A stretch of 64,000 nt of DNA from Clostridium sp. DL-VIII (GTDB taxonomy: Bacteria; Bacillota; Clostridia; Clostridiales; Clostridiaceae). The stretch covers positions 2,768,779 through 2,832,778 of the forward strand of contig NZ_CM001240.1 in assembly GCF_000230835.1 (NCBI RefSeq). Reading direction: 5' to 3'. The notes beneath the pieces are model-generated. The model saw only the letters and a program-made list of their open reading frames with translations. It did no database searches and had not been told where the DNA came from. A program made the translations under genes and the position numbers. Positions 24,786 to 36,650 of this stretch are shown piece by piece (position 1 is the first letter of the stretch; each line of letters begins with the position of its first letter).

Positions 24786-25394
24786 ATGAATAATAGGCAA
24801 AAGCAGGCGGAAGAAACAAAACGTGTACTGATTAAAACTGCTCAAAAATTAATTACTAAGTATGGTTATGACGAAGTTAAGGTGGAAGATATTACTAATG
24901 CATGTAACCGTGGCAAAGGTACATTTTATCATTATTTTAAAAGTAAAGAAGAATTACTCGAAGTAATGTCAAGTTCTCATTGGATAAGCTTTTTAAAAGA
25001 TTTTGAAAAAACTAAAAACAAGCCGGTAACTGAAAGATTATTATGGTATATTACAGGATTTCAATCGATAATTGAAGAAGGAACTATTGATCTTAACCGA
25101 CAGTGGATAAAATATTGTCTGGATTCTAATGACGAAAGTGAAGGAAGAAAAACAGGTGAAGCGAAATTGCAGAAAGACATTACGTGTCTAGAGCAAATTT
25201 TAAATGAAGCAATCGAGAAGGGTGAACTGGTAAATGATACGCCTGTTAATAAACTAGCATTAGTTATCAATGCGGAAATGTATGGGATCATGCTCAGCTG
25301 GAGCTTTTCTAATGGACAAATAAAGATGACTAACAGAAAAGATAGATTATATGAATCAATAATAGGTTATTTGCTAAATGAATATATTGTTTGA
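24786..25394 (+). CDS. TetR-family transcriptional regulator
   Basis: 202 residues. The N-terminal helix-turn-helix (LITKYGYDEVKVEDITNACN, then GKGTFYHYFKSKEELLEV) is typical TetR. The C-terminal ligand domain shows no family I can name. The ATG has GGAGG 8 bases upstream. It has operator-like palindromes in its own promoter and before the MFS gene 400 bases downstream, so it probably represses both until the exported compound binds. Confidence 0.9.
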   Translation: MNNRQKQAEETKRVLIKTAQKLITKYGYDEVKVEDITNACNRGKGTFYHYFKSKEELLEVMSSSHWISFLKDFEKTKNKPVTERLLWYITGFQSIIEEGTIDLNRQWIKYCLDSNDESEGRKTGEAKLQKDITCLEQILNEAIEKGELVNDTPVNKLALVINAEMYGIMLSWSFSNGQIKMTNRKDRLYESIIGYLLNEYIV

Positions 25395-25402
25395 TTATGG
25401 TC

Positions 25403-25439
25403 AAAAGAAGTGAAAATTTAAAGTTTTGCTTCTTTTTTT
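25403..25439 (+). terminator. Rho-independent terminator after tetR
   Basis: AAGAAGTGAAAA pairs with TTTTGCTTCTT (one bulge), followed by TTTTTT. It separates the tetR transcript from the MFS promoter. Confidence 0.8.
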
Positions 25440-25448
25440 ATAGAAAAA

Positions 25449-25491
25449 TTGACTTTGAGTCGTTGACTTTAGGTCAATCAAATGATATATT
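25449..25491 (+). promoter_or_regulatory. Promoter with two operator-like repeats before the MFS gene
   Basis: GACTTTGAGTC (25451-25461) is followed at once by TTGAC-TTTAG-GTCAA, an inverted repeat that contains the -35 box TTGACT. TATATT lies 17 bases downstream. The half-site GACT/AGTC is shared with the tetR promoter. Confidence 0.65.
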
Positions 25492-25793
25492 ATTATTACA
25501 ATTTGTTTGATAACATACGGTCGCTTCACTTAGAACTAGTTACTTTTGATATATAAATTTTTATGGTTATAACATAGAAGAAATCTTAAAGGAGGTGGAA
25601 ATAAAACTACGAATAGAAATAGAAATGTATATGAAAGATATGCTCATGTAAAAGCTACTGATTCTGTCATTCAGATTGTGAATTACTCAGCTTTTATTTT
25701 AAGCTTGGAGTGGATATTTCAAATGGAGTTGTCTTAAGGGTAAGATAATCCTTTGTAAAAGATAACAAATGAAAATTCAGGAAGGACAAAAAA
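25492..25793. other. Leader of the MFS gene with a possible coding relic
   Basis: About 300 bases. AAAGGAGGTGG near 25590 is a strong ribosome site, but no start codon is placed for it. The frame after it reads ERYAHVKATDSVIQIVNYSA and then a stop, an unrecognised relic. No terminator is visible. Confidence 0.4.
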
Positions 25794-27023
25794 ATGAAAA
25801 ATAACTTAATGAGAAAAATTTCTATTTTATCAGTTTCGCTTATGGTTGCATCTGCAGCTGCCATGAATGCCAATATTCCTGCTATGGCAAAGGCATTTTC
25901 TGATATACCTTTATCATTAGTAGAGAATTTGATTACAATTCCATCTTTATTTCTTATGATTTCAGTATTAATAAGTGGTTTTATTGCAAGACGTATTGGA
26001 TATAAAAGAACAATTCTTATTGGTATCGGAATGGTTGCTATCTGTGGAATGGTGCCAGTTATATCAAGTAATTTCTATTTGATTTTTATTTCAAGAGCTT
26101 TATTTGGCTTTGGAGTGGGATTGTTCAACTCTCTATTAGTAGCTATGGTTAAATATTTTTATGATGATGATGAATGCTCAACATTATTTGGATTTCAGAG
26201 TGCTTGTGAAGGATTAGGTGGACTCGCAATTGTTTTTATTGCCGGACAATTATTAAGGATAAACTGGCAAATATCATTTCTAGCTTATGTTATTGCAATA
26301 CCAGTATTTATTTTGTTTGCTATTTTTGTACCAAATGTTCCTACAAATAAAATTATTTTCAAAACTGAAATGATTAATAATAAAAAGGAACAAGAAGATA
26401 AAAATTTAAACAAGAGAAGTTTCTTATCAGTCTTGGGATATGTTGTATTAATATTTATAGTAGCTGTTCTTTATATGACCATGGGAATAAAAGTAACAAC
26501 ATTGATGACCAATATTGGTTATGGTACTGCTACTGATGGAAGTACAGTTAATCTTATGGTTGGATTAGGAGCTATGATATCAGGATTACTATTTGGTAAA
26601 CTTGTAAAAGTAACTCAAGGATTTACTTTACCAATCGCATTTGTACTATTGGCGTTTGCAATGTTTTTAATAGGCTTTTCAAATAGTGTATTTTTAACAG
26701 CTATTGGAGGTCTTATTATAGGATTTGCATTTAGAATGATTATGCCATATTTGGTTAATAAAGTTAATAATGGTGCTATTGAAAATAGTGGGCTCGCTAC
26801 ATCTTTATTATTAGTAGGTTATAACTTAGGTGCATGCACATCACCATATGGTGCTATAATCCTAGAAAGAATTTCATGGGTTAAATCGCTTAGCGGAATC
26901 TTTTATACAGAAGGAATAATATTAGTAATTCTTGCTGTTTGTGGTACAGCACTTACAATTTTTCATTTAAGTAAAAAAGAAATTAATGATAATGATATTT
27001 ATATTGAAGAAAATTATTTATAA
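25794..27023 (+). CDS. Major facilitator superfamily transporter
   Basis: 409 residues, about twelve hydrophobic segments, inner membrane. The loop FIARRIGYKRTILIGIG after segment 2 is the MFS signature (G..aDr.GrR type) and a long basic loop (about residues 185-210) splits the two halves. It is an exporter or importer of unknown substrate; linkage to a TetR repressor favours drug or metabolite efflux. Ribosome site CAGGAAGGACAAAAAA. I see no terminator directly after it. Confidence 0.88.
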   Translation: MKNNLMRKISILSVSLMVASAAAMNANIPAMAKAFSDIPLSLVENLITIPSLFLMISVLISGFIARRIGYKRTILIGIGMVAICGMVPVISSNFYLIFISRALFGFGVGLFNSLLVAMVKYFYDDDECSTLFGFQSACEGLGGLAIVFIAGQLLRINWQISFLAYVIAIPVFILFAIFVPNVPTNKIIFKTEMINNKKEQEDKNLNKRSFLSVLGYVVLIFIVAVLYMTMGIKVTTLMTNIGYGTATDGSTVNLMVGLGAMISGLLFGKLVKVTQGFTLPIAFVLLAFAMFLIGFSNSVFLTAIGGLIIGFAFRMIMPYLVNKVNNGAIENSGLATSLLLVGYNLGACTSPYGAIILERISWVKSLSGIFYTEGIILVILAVCGTALTIFHLSKKEINDNDIYIEENYL

Positions 27024-27169
27024 ATATTAATATTGCATAAGTTCCTTAAGACTTGGAAGAATTGATGAACGCATACAATCCAACTGCTAGTTATTGTATG
27101 CTTAAATATATAGAAAGATGAAAGGGAAAAATACTTAGAGAAAATTAAGTTTAAAAACATGCTTTTTCG

Positions 27170-27480
27170 TTAAATAGATTATTTGAAGATGGATATAAAG
27201 CAGTATTTATTGGAACTGAGGTATAGAATCCAAAGACTTTAAATATAAAAAGAGAGGATTTGGGAAATGTATATTTCGCTATTGATTACTTAAAATCACC
27301 TATAGATTAGGAGAAAAAGTGGCTATAATAGGAGCAGGTAATATAGCTATGGATGCTGCAAGAACTGCTAAAAGAAATAGAGCTAAAGAAGCAATTAAAC
27401 TTTATAGAAAGGGCTTTGATGAAATGCCAGCACAAAGCAGGAGATAAGAGAAACTAAGGAAGATAAAGTTGATTTTAGGT
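27170..27480 (+). pseudogene. Relic of a GltD-like FAD/NAD(P)-dependent oxidoreductase
   Basis: LFEDGYKAVFIGTEV, stop, KREDLGNVYFAIDYLKSP, stop, LGEKVAIIGAGNIAMDAART then LYRKGFDEMPA. These are consecutive blocks of glutamate-synthase small-subunit-like flavoproteins, including the NAD(P) Rossmann motif GAGNIAMDAAR. About 110 of about 420 codons remain, with several stops and a shift. Confidence 0.8.
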
Positions 27481-27540
27481 TATAAAGAAGAAAAATGAGT
27501 AATAATAGTCGTAAGTATTAAGAAACTTTAGATAATATAA

Positions 27541-28566
<1,026 letters not shown>

Positions 28567-28598
28567 AAAATACTATTATAAGAAATGGAGAGATAATA

Positions 28599-29231
28599 AT
28601 GAAAGTATTATTAGTAAATGGAAGTCCACATGAGAAAGGATGCACTTATACTGCAATATTAGAACTCGCAGATACATTACAAAAGGAAGGCATTCATACG
28701 GATATATTCTGGATTGGTAATAAGGCATTGAATGGATGTATTGCATGTAAGACGTGTATTACGAAGAAAAAGTGTGTATTTGATGATAAAGTAAATGAAT
28801 TTCTTGATATAGCCGCAGATTATGATGGTTTTATATTTGGTTCACCAGTACATTTTGCAGCTGCAAGTGGAGCAATAACCTCATTTATGGACAGAGTATT
28901 TTATTCAGATCTTAATGGAGGCAGACAGTCATTTTATATGAAGCCAGCAGCATGTGTAATATCTGCGAGGAGAGCTGGAACTACAGCAACGTATGACCAG
29001 TTGAATAAATATTTCGGATTAATGCAGATGCCAATTGTTTCTTCACAGTACTGGAATATAGTTCATGGTGCAACACCTGAGCAGGTTAAACAGGATTTTG
29101 AAGGAATGCAAACTATGAGAACACTAGGACGTAATATGGCATTTTTACTAAAGTGTAAGGAAGCAGGACTTAAGGGGGGTGTGAAAATGCCAGAGCGTGA
29201 AACTGGAATATTCACTAATTTTATAAGATAG
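28599..29231 (+). CDS. Flavodoxin-fold NAD(P)H-dependent FMN reductase family protein (paralogue 3)
   Basis: 210 residues, same motifs as the genes at 2371 and 4238: NGSPHEKGCTYTA, GCIACKTCITKKKC, FGSPVHFAAASGAITSF. It is a mosaic. The first 130 bases are almost identical in DNA to the 2371 gene (LQKEGIHTDIFWIG against LQKEGIDTDIFWIG), while the remainder follows the 4238 gene (NKALNGCIAC, NGGRQSFYMKPAA). This points to recombination between copies. Cotranscribed with the preceding reductase. Confidence 0.88.
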   Translation: MKVLLVNGSPHEKGCTYTAILELADTLQKEGIHTDIFWIGNKALNGCIACKTCITKKKCVFDDKVNEFLDIAADYDGFIFGSPVHFAAASGAITSFMDRVFYSDLNGGRQSFYMKPAACVISARRAGTTATYDQLNKYFGLMQMPIVSSQYWNIVHGATPEQVKQDFEGMQTMRTLGRNMAFLLKCKEAGLKGGVKMPERETGIFTNFIR

Positions 29232-29370
29232 ATATTGATGTTATGATATATCATAAGAATTTAAGTAATAGAAGCAATTTCACTTGAATGGCGTAAATCA
29301 TCAAACAAGTATGCAAAATAGATAACTGATACAGATGATAAATATAGAGATAGAAAGGAGTGGCAATTAT

Positions 29371-29892
29371 AAAAGAAATATTATTTATTACGACTACACC
29401 TACAATTGGAGGTCATTGATTGAAATTGTTATGGAAGTAGCGAAAAAAAGAAGCAGAAGTTCAAGGAATAGATGTAAGGAATAAGAGCATCTATTATTGT
29501 AAAGCTTGCTATAAATGTAGAGATGGTGGTGAATGTGTACAAGAAGATATTTTGCTCAATTACTAACTTTAAATACACGAAAGCGATGGAATTATTGCTG
29601 AAGCACCAATCTATTATAACTGCATGGCTTCACAGGCTATTATGTTAATTGATCGTCTTTGACGTAACTATGCCCGAAGAAAAAGATGGGAATTTTGTTG
29701 AACTACACAGGGTTTTCAGCTGAAGAAATGAAACGCCATGTTAATAATATATTAACGCTTCCAAGCATTCAAAGATCCATTGAAGAATTTAAAATAGAAA
29801 TATTTACAAATTATGGTTTTGTGGATTCTTACTTACACAATAAAGAATATTTGCAACACGCTCGTATGATTGGAGAGTGGGTTACAGAATAA
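29371..29892 (+). pseudogene. Flavodoxin-fold FMN reductase family protein, broken
   Basis: AGAAAGGAGTGGCAATT is an intact ribosome site, but the start codon is now ATA (KEILFITTTPTIGGH follows). The Cys-rich YYCKACYKCRDGGECVQEDI, the loop GIIAEAPIYYNCMASQAIML and the C-terminal ITLP-like part (ILTLPSIQRSIEEFKIEIF) are scattered over three frames with stops. About 180 codons originally. It belongs to a more distant branch than the three intact paralogues. Confidence 0.75.
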
Positions 29893-29989
29893 ATACACAG
29901 CTATTATTGTATGTTGAAATTTCAACAATACTAAATGTATAAAATACATCTACATTAAAAGCAAAGAAAAAAGATAGGAGAGGATAGAA

Positions 29990-30472
29990 ATGGCAAAAAG
30001 TTTAATTGTATACTTTTCACACTCTGGAAATACAGAAGTAATAGCAAATATAATAAATGATAAGGTAAAAGGTGATTTGTTTAAAATTGATACAGTAGAA
30101 GTGTATCCAACTAGTTATAGTGAAGTAGTTGAGGTGGCTAAAAAAGAAAAGGAAAGTAATAGTAGACCGAAAGTAACAACTAAAGTAGAGAATATGAGTT
30201 ATTATAATGTAATATATATTGGCTTTCCAAATTGGTGGAGCACAATGCCGATGAGCGTATTTACATTCTTAGAATCATATGATTTCACTGATAAGACTGT
30301 TATTCCATTTTGTACACACGGAGGAGGTAAAATGGGTAACAGTCAAGTAGATATAAAGAAACTTTGCCCAAAATCAAATGTTTTAAGAGGATTTTCAATT
30401 AGTGGAAGTAGCGTGCGTGCGTCGGAAAAAGAAGTATCAATTTGGCTTCAGAAATTAGGAATGATTCCATAA
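29990..30472 (+). CDS. Flavodoxin
   Basis: 160 residues, cytosolic. SLIVYFSHSGNTEVIANII is the FMN phosphate loop and YIGFPNWWSTMPMSVFTF the isoalloxazine-stacking loop; TVIPFCTHGGGKMG follows. It is related to the flavodoxin domain of the lipoprotein at 8089 but without a signal peptide. Ribosome site AGGAGAGGATAGAA. It precedes an aldo/keto reductase gene by 35 bases, again pairing a flavodoxin with an AKR. Confidence 0.9.
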   Translation: MAKSLIVYFSHSGNTEVIANIINDKVKGDLFKIDTVEVYPTSYSEVVEVAKKEKESNSRPKVTTKVENMSYYNVIYIGFPNWWSTMPMSVFTFLESYDFTDKTVIPFCTHGGGKMGNSQVDIKKLCPKSNVLRGFSISGSSVRASEKEVSIWLQKLGMIP

Positions 30473-30507
30473 ATTAAACAAAAAAATAGTTAAAGGTAGG
30501 AATTAAA

Positions 30508-31473
30508 ATGAAAAAACGTAAATTAGGAAATAGTAATCTTGAGGTTTCGGCAATTGGATTAGGATGCATGGGAATGGATCATGCTTATGGACAACCAGCA
30601 GACCGTGAAGAGATGATTCAATTGGTTCGTAAGGCAGTTGAATTAGGATGCAATTTTTTTGATACAGCTGTTGTTTATGGTGAAGCTAATGAAGAGTTAT
30701 TAGGTGAAGCATTAGCTCCAGTGAGAGAGAAAGTTATAATTGCCACAAAATTTGGTATTACTGGTCAAGAGATTGTTGATGGAAAACCTCAAAATATCTT
30801 AGATAGTAGACCTGAATCTATTAGAGAACAAGTAAAAGGGTCTTTAAAAAGATTAAAGATTGACTGTATTGATTTATATTATCAGCATAGAGTTGATCCA
30901 AGAGTTGCACCTGAAGTTGTCGCTGGTGTAATGAAAGAATTAATGTCTGAAGGAAAAATCAAAACATGGGGATTATCAAATGCACCAATCGATTATATGA
31001 GACGTGCTCATGCAGTATGTACATTAGCGGCTATTGAAAATCAATATTCAATGGTGTGGAGAGAACCAGAAAAAGAATTATTTGACATATGTGAAGAATT
31101 AGGTATTTCATTTGTTGCCTATAGTCCTTTAGGTAATGGATTTTTAAGTGGTAAGTATACAAAAAATACAAAATATCAAGAAGGTGACTTTAGAAATTTT
31201 ATGGGAAGATTCAAATCCGAAGTTATGGATCATAATCAAGCATTATTAGATTTAATCACAAAAGTAGCTGAAAGTAAAAATGCAACATTAGCACAAATTG
31301 TGTTAGCTTGGGAATTAGAACAAAAGCCTTACATTGTTCCAATTCCTGGTACAACAAAATTACATCGATTAGAAGAAGATTTGGGAGCTTCTAATATAGA
31401 ATTAACAAGGGAAGAATTAGCTAGTATAAATGAAGCTTTGTCTAAAATTGATATAGATGAAACCCATTTCTAA
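30508..31473 (+). CDS. Aldo/keto reductase (YakC/AKR13-like), paralogue 3
   Basis: 321 residues. Asp52 and Tyr57 in FDTAVVYG, Lys81 in ATKFG, His127 in YYQHRVD. It shares [20 protein letters not shown] with the gene at 27577 but diverges afterwards (about half identical by eye), so it is an older paralogue. The start follows AAAGGTAGGAATTAAA. No terminator is obvious after the stop; a MerR-type promoter begins 75 bases downstream. Confidence 0.92.
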   Translation: MKKRKLGNSNLEVSAIGLGCMGMDHAYGQPADREEMIQLVRKAVELGCNFFDTAVVYGEANEELLGEALAPVREKVIIATKFGITGQEIVDGKPQNILDSRPESIREQVKGSLKRLKIDCIDLYYQHRVDPRVAPEVVAGVMKELMSEGKIKTWGLSNAPIDYMRRAHAVCTLAAIENQYSMVWREPEKELFDICEELGISFVAYSPLGNGFLSGKYTKNTKYQEGDFRNFMGRFKSEVMDHNQALLDLITKVAESKNATLAQIVLAWELEQKPYIVPIPGTTKLHRLEEDLGASNIELTREELASINEALSKIDIDETHF

Positions 31474-31547
31474 CAGATCAAGGGAATTGTTGCATTGCGA
31501 TTTTAATTAATATTTGTAAGATAGATCGAAAAAAATTAGAAAAGTAC

Positions 31548-31578
31548 TTGATTTCGAGTTACTCAAATGTAATATAGT
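31548..31578 (+). promoter_or_regulatory. MerR-type promoter before an AKR5 gene
   Basis: TTGATT and TATAGT separated by 19 bases, with the dyad GAGT-T-ACTC in the spacer. It lies 75 bases before the aldo/keto reductase start. Confidence 0.7.
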
Positions 31579-31634
31579 GATAATATCACAACAAATTCAA
31601 TTAAGAAAATATCCCTGTTTAGTATAAAAATTAA

Positions 31635-32498
<864 letters not shown>

Positions 32499-32518
32499 AA
32501 TTAATTATTAATGCGTAT

Positions 32519-32559
32519 ATAGTAAGAACTATTTTAAAGAATTAGGTAGTTCTTACTAT
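32519..32559 (+). terminator. Hairpin terminator
   Basis: ATAGTAAGAACTA and TAGTTCTTACTAT form 13 perfect pairs around a 15-base loop, 20 bases after the reductase stop. The T run is weak (ATATATAT follows), so termination may be partial. Confidence 0.6.
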
Positions 32560-32651
32560 GATATATATAGTGGAACTCAAAGGTAAAGTAGAAATGCATA
32601 GTATTTCTTCTATGATAAGAAAAGGAAAAAATAATGTCAAGGAAGGAGAAA

Positions 32652-33422
32652 ATGAAAAAATTAATAGTAATGATTTTGTCGATTTCATTGCTTGTTTCAG
32701 TGAGTGGATTTTCAAGCGAAGCAACAGCAACCGAAGTAAACAAAAATTCATAAAAACAAGCCACAAATAACCAAAGTTTGAATATTAAGTAACAGAGTAT
32801 AGTTCTTATCGCAGAGTTCACTGCTAATGATGATTTAGAGAAGTTGAAAATAGCTTTGAACGAAAGGTTGAATGATGGTTTGACTGTTAATGAAATCAAG
32901 GAGATCTTGGTGCAAATATATGCATACGCGGGATTCCTGCGTAGTCTGAGTGGTACTAGTACTTTTAGTAGAGTCATGGAAGAGCGGGAGCAAAAAGGAA
33001 TAAAGGACGAGGTTGGCAAGAAAGCAAGCCAATTACCTGCCAATAAAAGCAGTATAGAACTTGGAACTGAAATTCAGACTAGACTGACAGGAATGCCTGC
33101 TAGTGGCGGAAATACCTTTGTTCCCGTTATTGATGATTTTTTGAAAGGACAGCTTTTCGGGGACATATTCGGACGCGATATCCAAGATTTCCAAAGCAGA
33201 GAGATAGCAACTATTTCAGCGTTATCAAATATTGAGGGCGTTAATTTCACAGTTACAGGGTCATTTTAACGTTGAGTTTAATGTAGGACTGACTTAGGCA
33301 CAGATGAGGAGCATAATATCTCTGTACTAGAAGTAAAAGTTGGCAAGAAACAAACTGATAATGCGAAAGAGGTTTTGGATGAAGTTTTAAGTAGCAGAAC
33401 TGCTGCGAGTACGGATCAATAG
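32652..33422 (+). pseudogene. Secreted carboxymuconolactone decarboxylase family protein, several lesions
   Basis: Ribosome site GGAAGGAG and a signal peptide (MKKLIVMILSISLLVSVSGF) open the gene. Stops follow at about codon 34 and codon 46. The body runs on as IAEFTANDDLEKLKIALNER, LTVNEIKEILVQIYAYAGF, and FGRDIQDFQSREIATISALS, with a frameshift near 33245 and a TAG in GLT-AQMRSIISVLEVKVGK. The full protein would be about 255 residues with two CMD repeats. Intact relatives accompany AKR and flavodoxin genes. A truncated relative lies at 11408. Confidence 0.85.
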
Positions 33423-33600
33423 TCGATATTCAGTTTGAATGATTAATGACATTTGGTTTTATTAAAGTAATAATTATGAAGAAAAAAGGTTTTATTAGTA
33501 CTAGCTACTACTTAGATAAAAACCACCATATATAATTGTTGTGAGAAACAGAGGTGACAGAATAAAAAAGTATTAAAAAGGAAATGAAGAGCTAAAAAAA

Positions 33601-33837
33601 TGAAAGTATTATTAGTAAATGGAAGCCCACATCAAAAAGAATGCACTTATACTGCATTAACAGAAGTTACAGAAACATTAAATAAGGATAGAATTGAGAC
33701 AGAGATAATAAGGCATTGAATGGATACATTGCTTGTAGGCAAGGTGCTACTAAGAAAAAATGTACAATGGCATTTTTCTTAAAATGTAAGGAAGCTGATC
33801 TTAAGAATGGTGTGGAAATACCAGAGAGAGAAAATGC
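33601..33837 (+). pseudogene. Deleted copy of the 4238-type flavoprotein gene
   Basis: MKVLLVNGSPHQKECTYTAL and LTEVTETLNKDRIETE match the start of the 4238 gene. After a small deletion come scraps of the Cys-rich part, then a jump straight to the 3' region (MAFFLKCKEADLKNGVEIPE). About 390 bases of the middle are missing. Confidence 0.9.
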
Positions 33838-34245
33838 GTGCTTACTGAAAAAATAGTAAAAAGAAGAAAAAAGGAGACCAAAATTTTGTTTTTTGAAAGT
33901 AACAAAGAGTTTAGTAGCGATCTACTTGAAGAAAAATATAAAGATGAATCTAATATTTATATTGTTAATGATTCAGCTGAATACATTGGGAAATACATGA
34001 AAAAATACGATATTCCGTGGATAGATTATATTGTCTCAGGACTTCCGTTTGCAAGTTTACCTAATGATTTATCTTCAAATATTTTGAAAAAAACACAAAA
34101 GTATTTAAAGGAAGACGGCAAATTTATCACTTTTAAATACACTTTATTGAAGAAAGATTTTATTAAAGAATACTTTAGTGAGGTAAGTGTAAAAAGAGAA
34201 GTAAGGAATGTACCACCTGCATATATACTTTGTTGTAGTCTCTAA
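33838..34245 (+). pseudogene. C-terminal part of a PmtA-like phospholipid methyltransferase
   Basis: 135 codons: WIDYIVSGLPFASLPNDLS, then LKEDGKFITFKYTLLKKDF and PPAYILCCS. These match the second half of class I methyltransferases of the phosphatidylethanolamine N-methyltransferase type, whose intact length is about 190-200. The SAM-binding motif I is missing, and the frame starts at the junction with the preceding relic, so a deletion fused the two. Its product is unlikely to bind SAM. Confidence 0.7.
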
Positions 34246-35001
34246 TTTGATTATTAATTATTAAAGAAGAAATAAATATATTGGATAAATTATTTTAACT
34301 AGAGATGTAAAGAGTTATACTCATTTGATTGCATCACTAAGAATTTTCACTTTGATTCCCTGTACTGTTTTTATGATTATCTAAGAATTTTTGTTTGATT
34401 AGTTAGAAGCTTTTATTCTAATAGTGACTGTAAACCAATTACTAAAAAATGATATTGATTTGGGAGTTGACTTTAAGATATATCGCAGTTATAAACATCA
34501 TTTTCAATAGGCTTAAAGTATAGAGAATATTTATGTATATATGATGTTATAAAGGATTGGGAAAAGTATTAATAACTTAACAAAATTAAGCATCTAGTAA
34601 TCTTAAAGACCAATGAATAAATAGTGAAATTTTTTGTGGCGGAATTTATGCTTGATTTTTGTAATAAAGTAATTTTTATTGTGAATTCTTTTCTGAGAGT
34701 AATTTATTTATGTAGGAGGAGTTTTTGTGAAAATTTTACAACTACTCTATTATAATGATTTTGAATTATGGCTAGAAAGTGAGAGGATAGCTGCTGTATC
34801 GGATGGAGAGTAGCAATAGAGAAAAATACTTTTATTAGATATGAGCAAGTAAATGGAAAATTCGCTAATATGTCACCTCATGGAATAGGTTTAATCATGT
34901 TCAGTATTGAGGTGTTAATATTTTTAAAAAATCCTATAAATAATAATTAAAATAAAAAGTAAGAGGTGAAGTTGTTGTATAAGGAATTTTATTTTTTTAT
35001 T
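34246..35001. other. Intergenic with short coding relics
   Basis: A strong ribosome site (TAGGAGGAGTTTTT) before a GTG at about 34727 opens a 28-codon frame (VKILQLLYYNDFELWLESER) that stops at a TAG. A shifted frame continues as IEKNTFIRYEQVNGKFANMS. I do not recognise the family. The rest shows no feature. Confidence 0.4.
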
Positions 35002-35017
35002 TTGTAAACGCTTTATA
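35002..35017 (+). promoter_or_regulatory. Possible CcpA (cre) site
   Basis: TTGTAAACGCTTTATA matches the catabolite-responsive element pattern WTGNAANCGNWNNCW except at its last positions. It lies about 150 bases before the PRD regulator gene. Confidence 0.5.
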
Positions 35018-35159
35018 ATATCACATTTAGATAAATATTTTGATTAGAAGTATAATTTGAGTATAACAAAAAACAATGGCTTTATTTCTAATATATATAT
35101 ATACTATAACTAATAGAAATGGAGATATTGATTTGTATATAAGGTAGGTGAGCATAAAT

Positions 35160-36650
35160 TTGAATCGAAGACATCGAGATATTTTAAATTTAATTTTAAA
35201 TACAGATGAATGTATTACCGGAAATGAATTAGCGAGATTTTGTAATGTAACAATTAGGACAATAAGAAGAGATATTAAAGAAATTAATGATTTATTAAAA
35301 AAATACCATGTGAAAATAGAGTCTAATATAAAAAAAGGTTATTTTTTTAATAAAGTAAATAAAAATATTTTAAAGAAAAGTAATGTTATAAGAAAAGTTT
35401 TAGATTATGAGTATATAATTGAAAAACCCGATTTACCATTAGACAGACAAATGTACATACTATTAAAGTTAACGATTAAAAAATATATTTTTGCAGAAGA
35501 ATTTGCAGAAGTTTTATATGTATCTGCAGCTACTGTAAATAATGATATTGTTTTGGTTAATAAATGGCTAAAGAAAAATTTAAATATGAGAATAAGTTAT
35601 TCCTTAAATAAAGGGGTTACACTTAAAGCAAATGAAAAGGAAAAAAGAAATATAATTAGCTGGGTTTTAGCTATAAGGGCTAATGCAAGTACTATTTCAA
35701 AGTATTGGAATTATTTGTTTGAAGATAAAGATATTATAACGAGAGCTAGATATCTGTTTCATATTATAAATTGTGAAACTAAAAAATATAATTATTATTT
35801 ATCAGGACATAGTTCCCAACTTTTTTGCTATGAAATATTAATTGCAGTTAATCGCCATAAGTTAGGCTTTAATTTAGAGGATTCAAATGATATAAATGAT
35901 GAGCTTATGACAATGATGATTTCTATACGAGAAAAAGTAGAAAGTGAATTAGGTGTAAATCTACCTGAATCAGAGTGGCTAAATTTGCAGCAGTATTTTA
36001 AATCTAAACAATTTCTTAATGGAACAGATATTAAAAATATTGAAACAGAAGAAGTAATTAGTATAGTAGATGAGTTTTTCAAAATTTTACATGAGAAGTT
36101 TAAGATAGACTTAAGTACTAATTTAGATAATAGATATAAGTTGATTTTATATGTTGCGCCAATGATAAATCGTTTAAAATATAGGTATTGTATATCAAAT
36201 AAGATAGACGAAAAAGTTGTTAAAACCTACAAAACAGAATTTAAAATGGCCACTGAAATTATAAATATAATCAAGAAGAAACTTAGTTTGGACATAAAAC
36301 TGATTGAGTTAGCCTATATAACTATACTCTTAGTATCTATGTGTGGGCTATGGAAATATAGGTTAAATGCAGTAATTGTTTGTGATTATGATGAGTCCAT
36401 CTTTAGTTTTATTAAGGATAAAACTAAAGAGAACTTTGGAGAAAAAATAGTCATAAGTAGATTGTATAATTATCAAGAATTTATGTATGAGAATAAGGAA
36501 AATCTTAAAATAGTAGACTTAATAATTACGACTTCAACAATAGCAGATATTACTGATATTCCTTTTATTAGAATAAATCCTGAAATTGAGCAAAATGATA
36601 TTGATATGATAGCAGAATATCTTGATAGCTATAAAAGTAAATTAGAGTAA
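35160..36650 (+). CDS. PRD-containing PTS regulator (LicR/MtlR-like, without EIIA)
   Basis: 496 residues. N-terminal helix-turn-helix (LNTDECITGNELARFCNVTI, then RTIRRDIKEIN), a second one (VSAATVNNDIVLVNKWLKK), two PRDs at about 180-400, and a C-terminal EIIB-like domain starting AVIVCDYDESIFSF. That segment lacks the CxxG loop with a phosphorylatable Cys, so the sensor domain is degenerate. The EIIA domain of full LicR proteins is missing, as in some subgroups. TTG at 35160 preferred because AGGTGAG lies 8 bases upstream; a GTG at 35148 has no spacing. It may regulate the following sugar genes. Confidence 0.82.
   Translation: MNRRHRDILNLILNTDECITGNELARFCNVTIRTIRRDIKEINDLLKKYHVKIESNIKKGYFFNKVNKNILKKSNVIRKVLDYEYIIEKPDLPLDRQMYILLKLTIKKYIFAEEFAEVLYVSAATVNNDIVLVNKWLKKNLNMRISYSLNKGVTLKANEKEKRNIISWVLAIRANASTISKYWNYLFEDKDIITRARYLFHIINCETKKYNYYLSGHSSQLFCYEILIAVNRHKLGFNLEDSNDINDELMTMMISIREKVESELGVNLPESEWLNLQQYFKSKQFLNGTDIKNIETEEVISIVDEFFKILHEKFKIDLSTNLDNRYKLILYVAPMINRLKYRYCISNKIDEKVVKTYKTEFKMATEIINIIKKKLSLDIKLIELAYITILLVSMCGLWKYRLNAVIVCDYDESIFSFIKDKTKENFGEKIVISRLYNYQEFMYENKENLKIVDLIITTSTIADITDIPFIRINPEIEQNDIDMIAEYLDSYKSKLE

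Noticed and set aside
32534..33043. 169-codon minus-strand frame across the CMD pseudogene
   Set aside because: The plus strand carries recognisable signal peptide and CMD blocks in order; the minus frame has no family sequence and no ribosome site.
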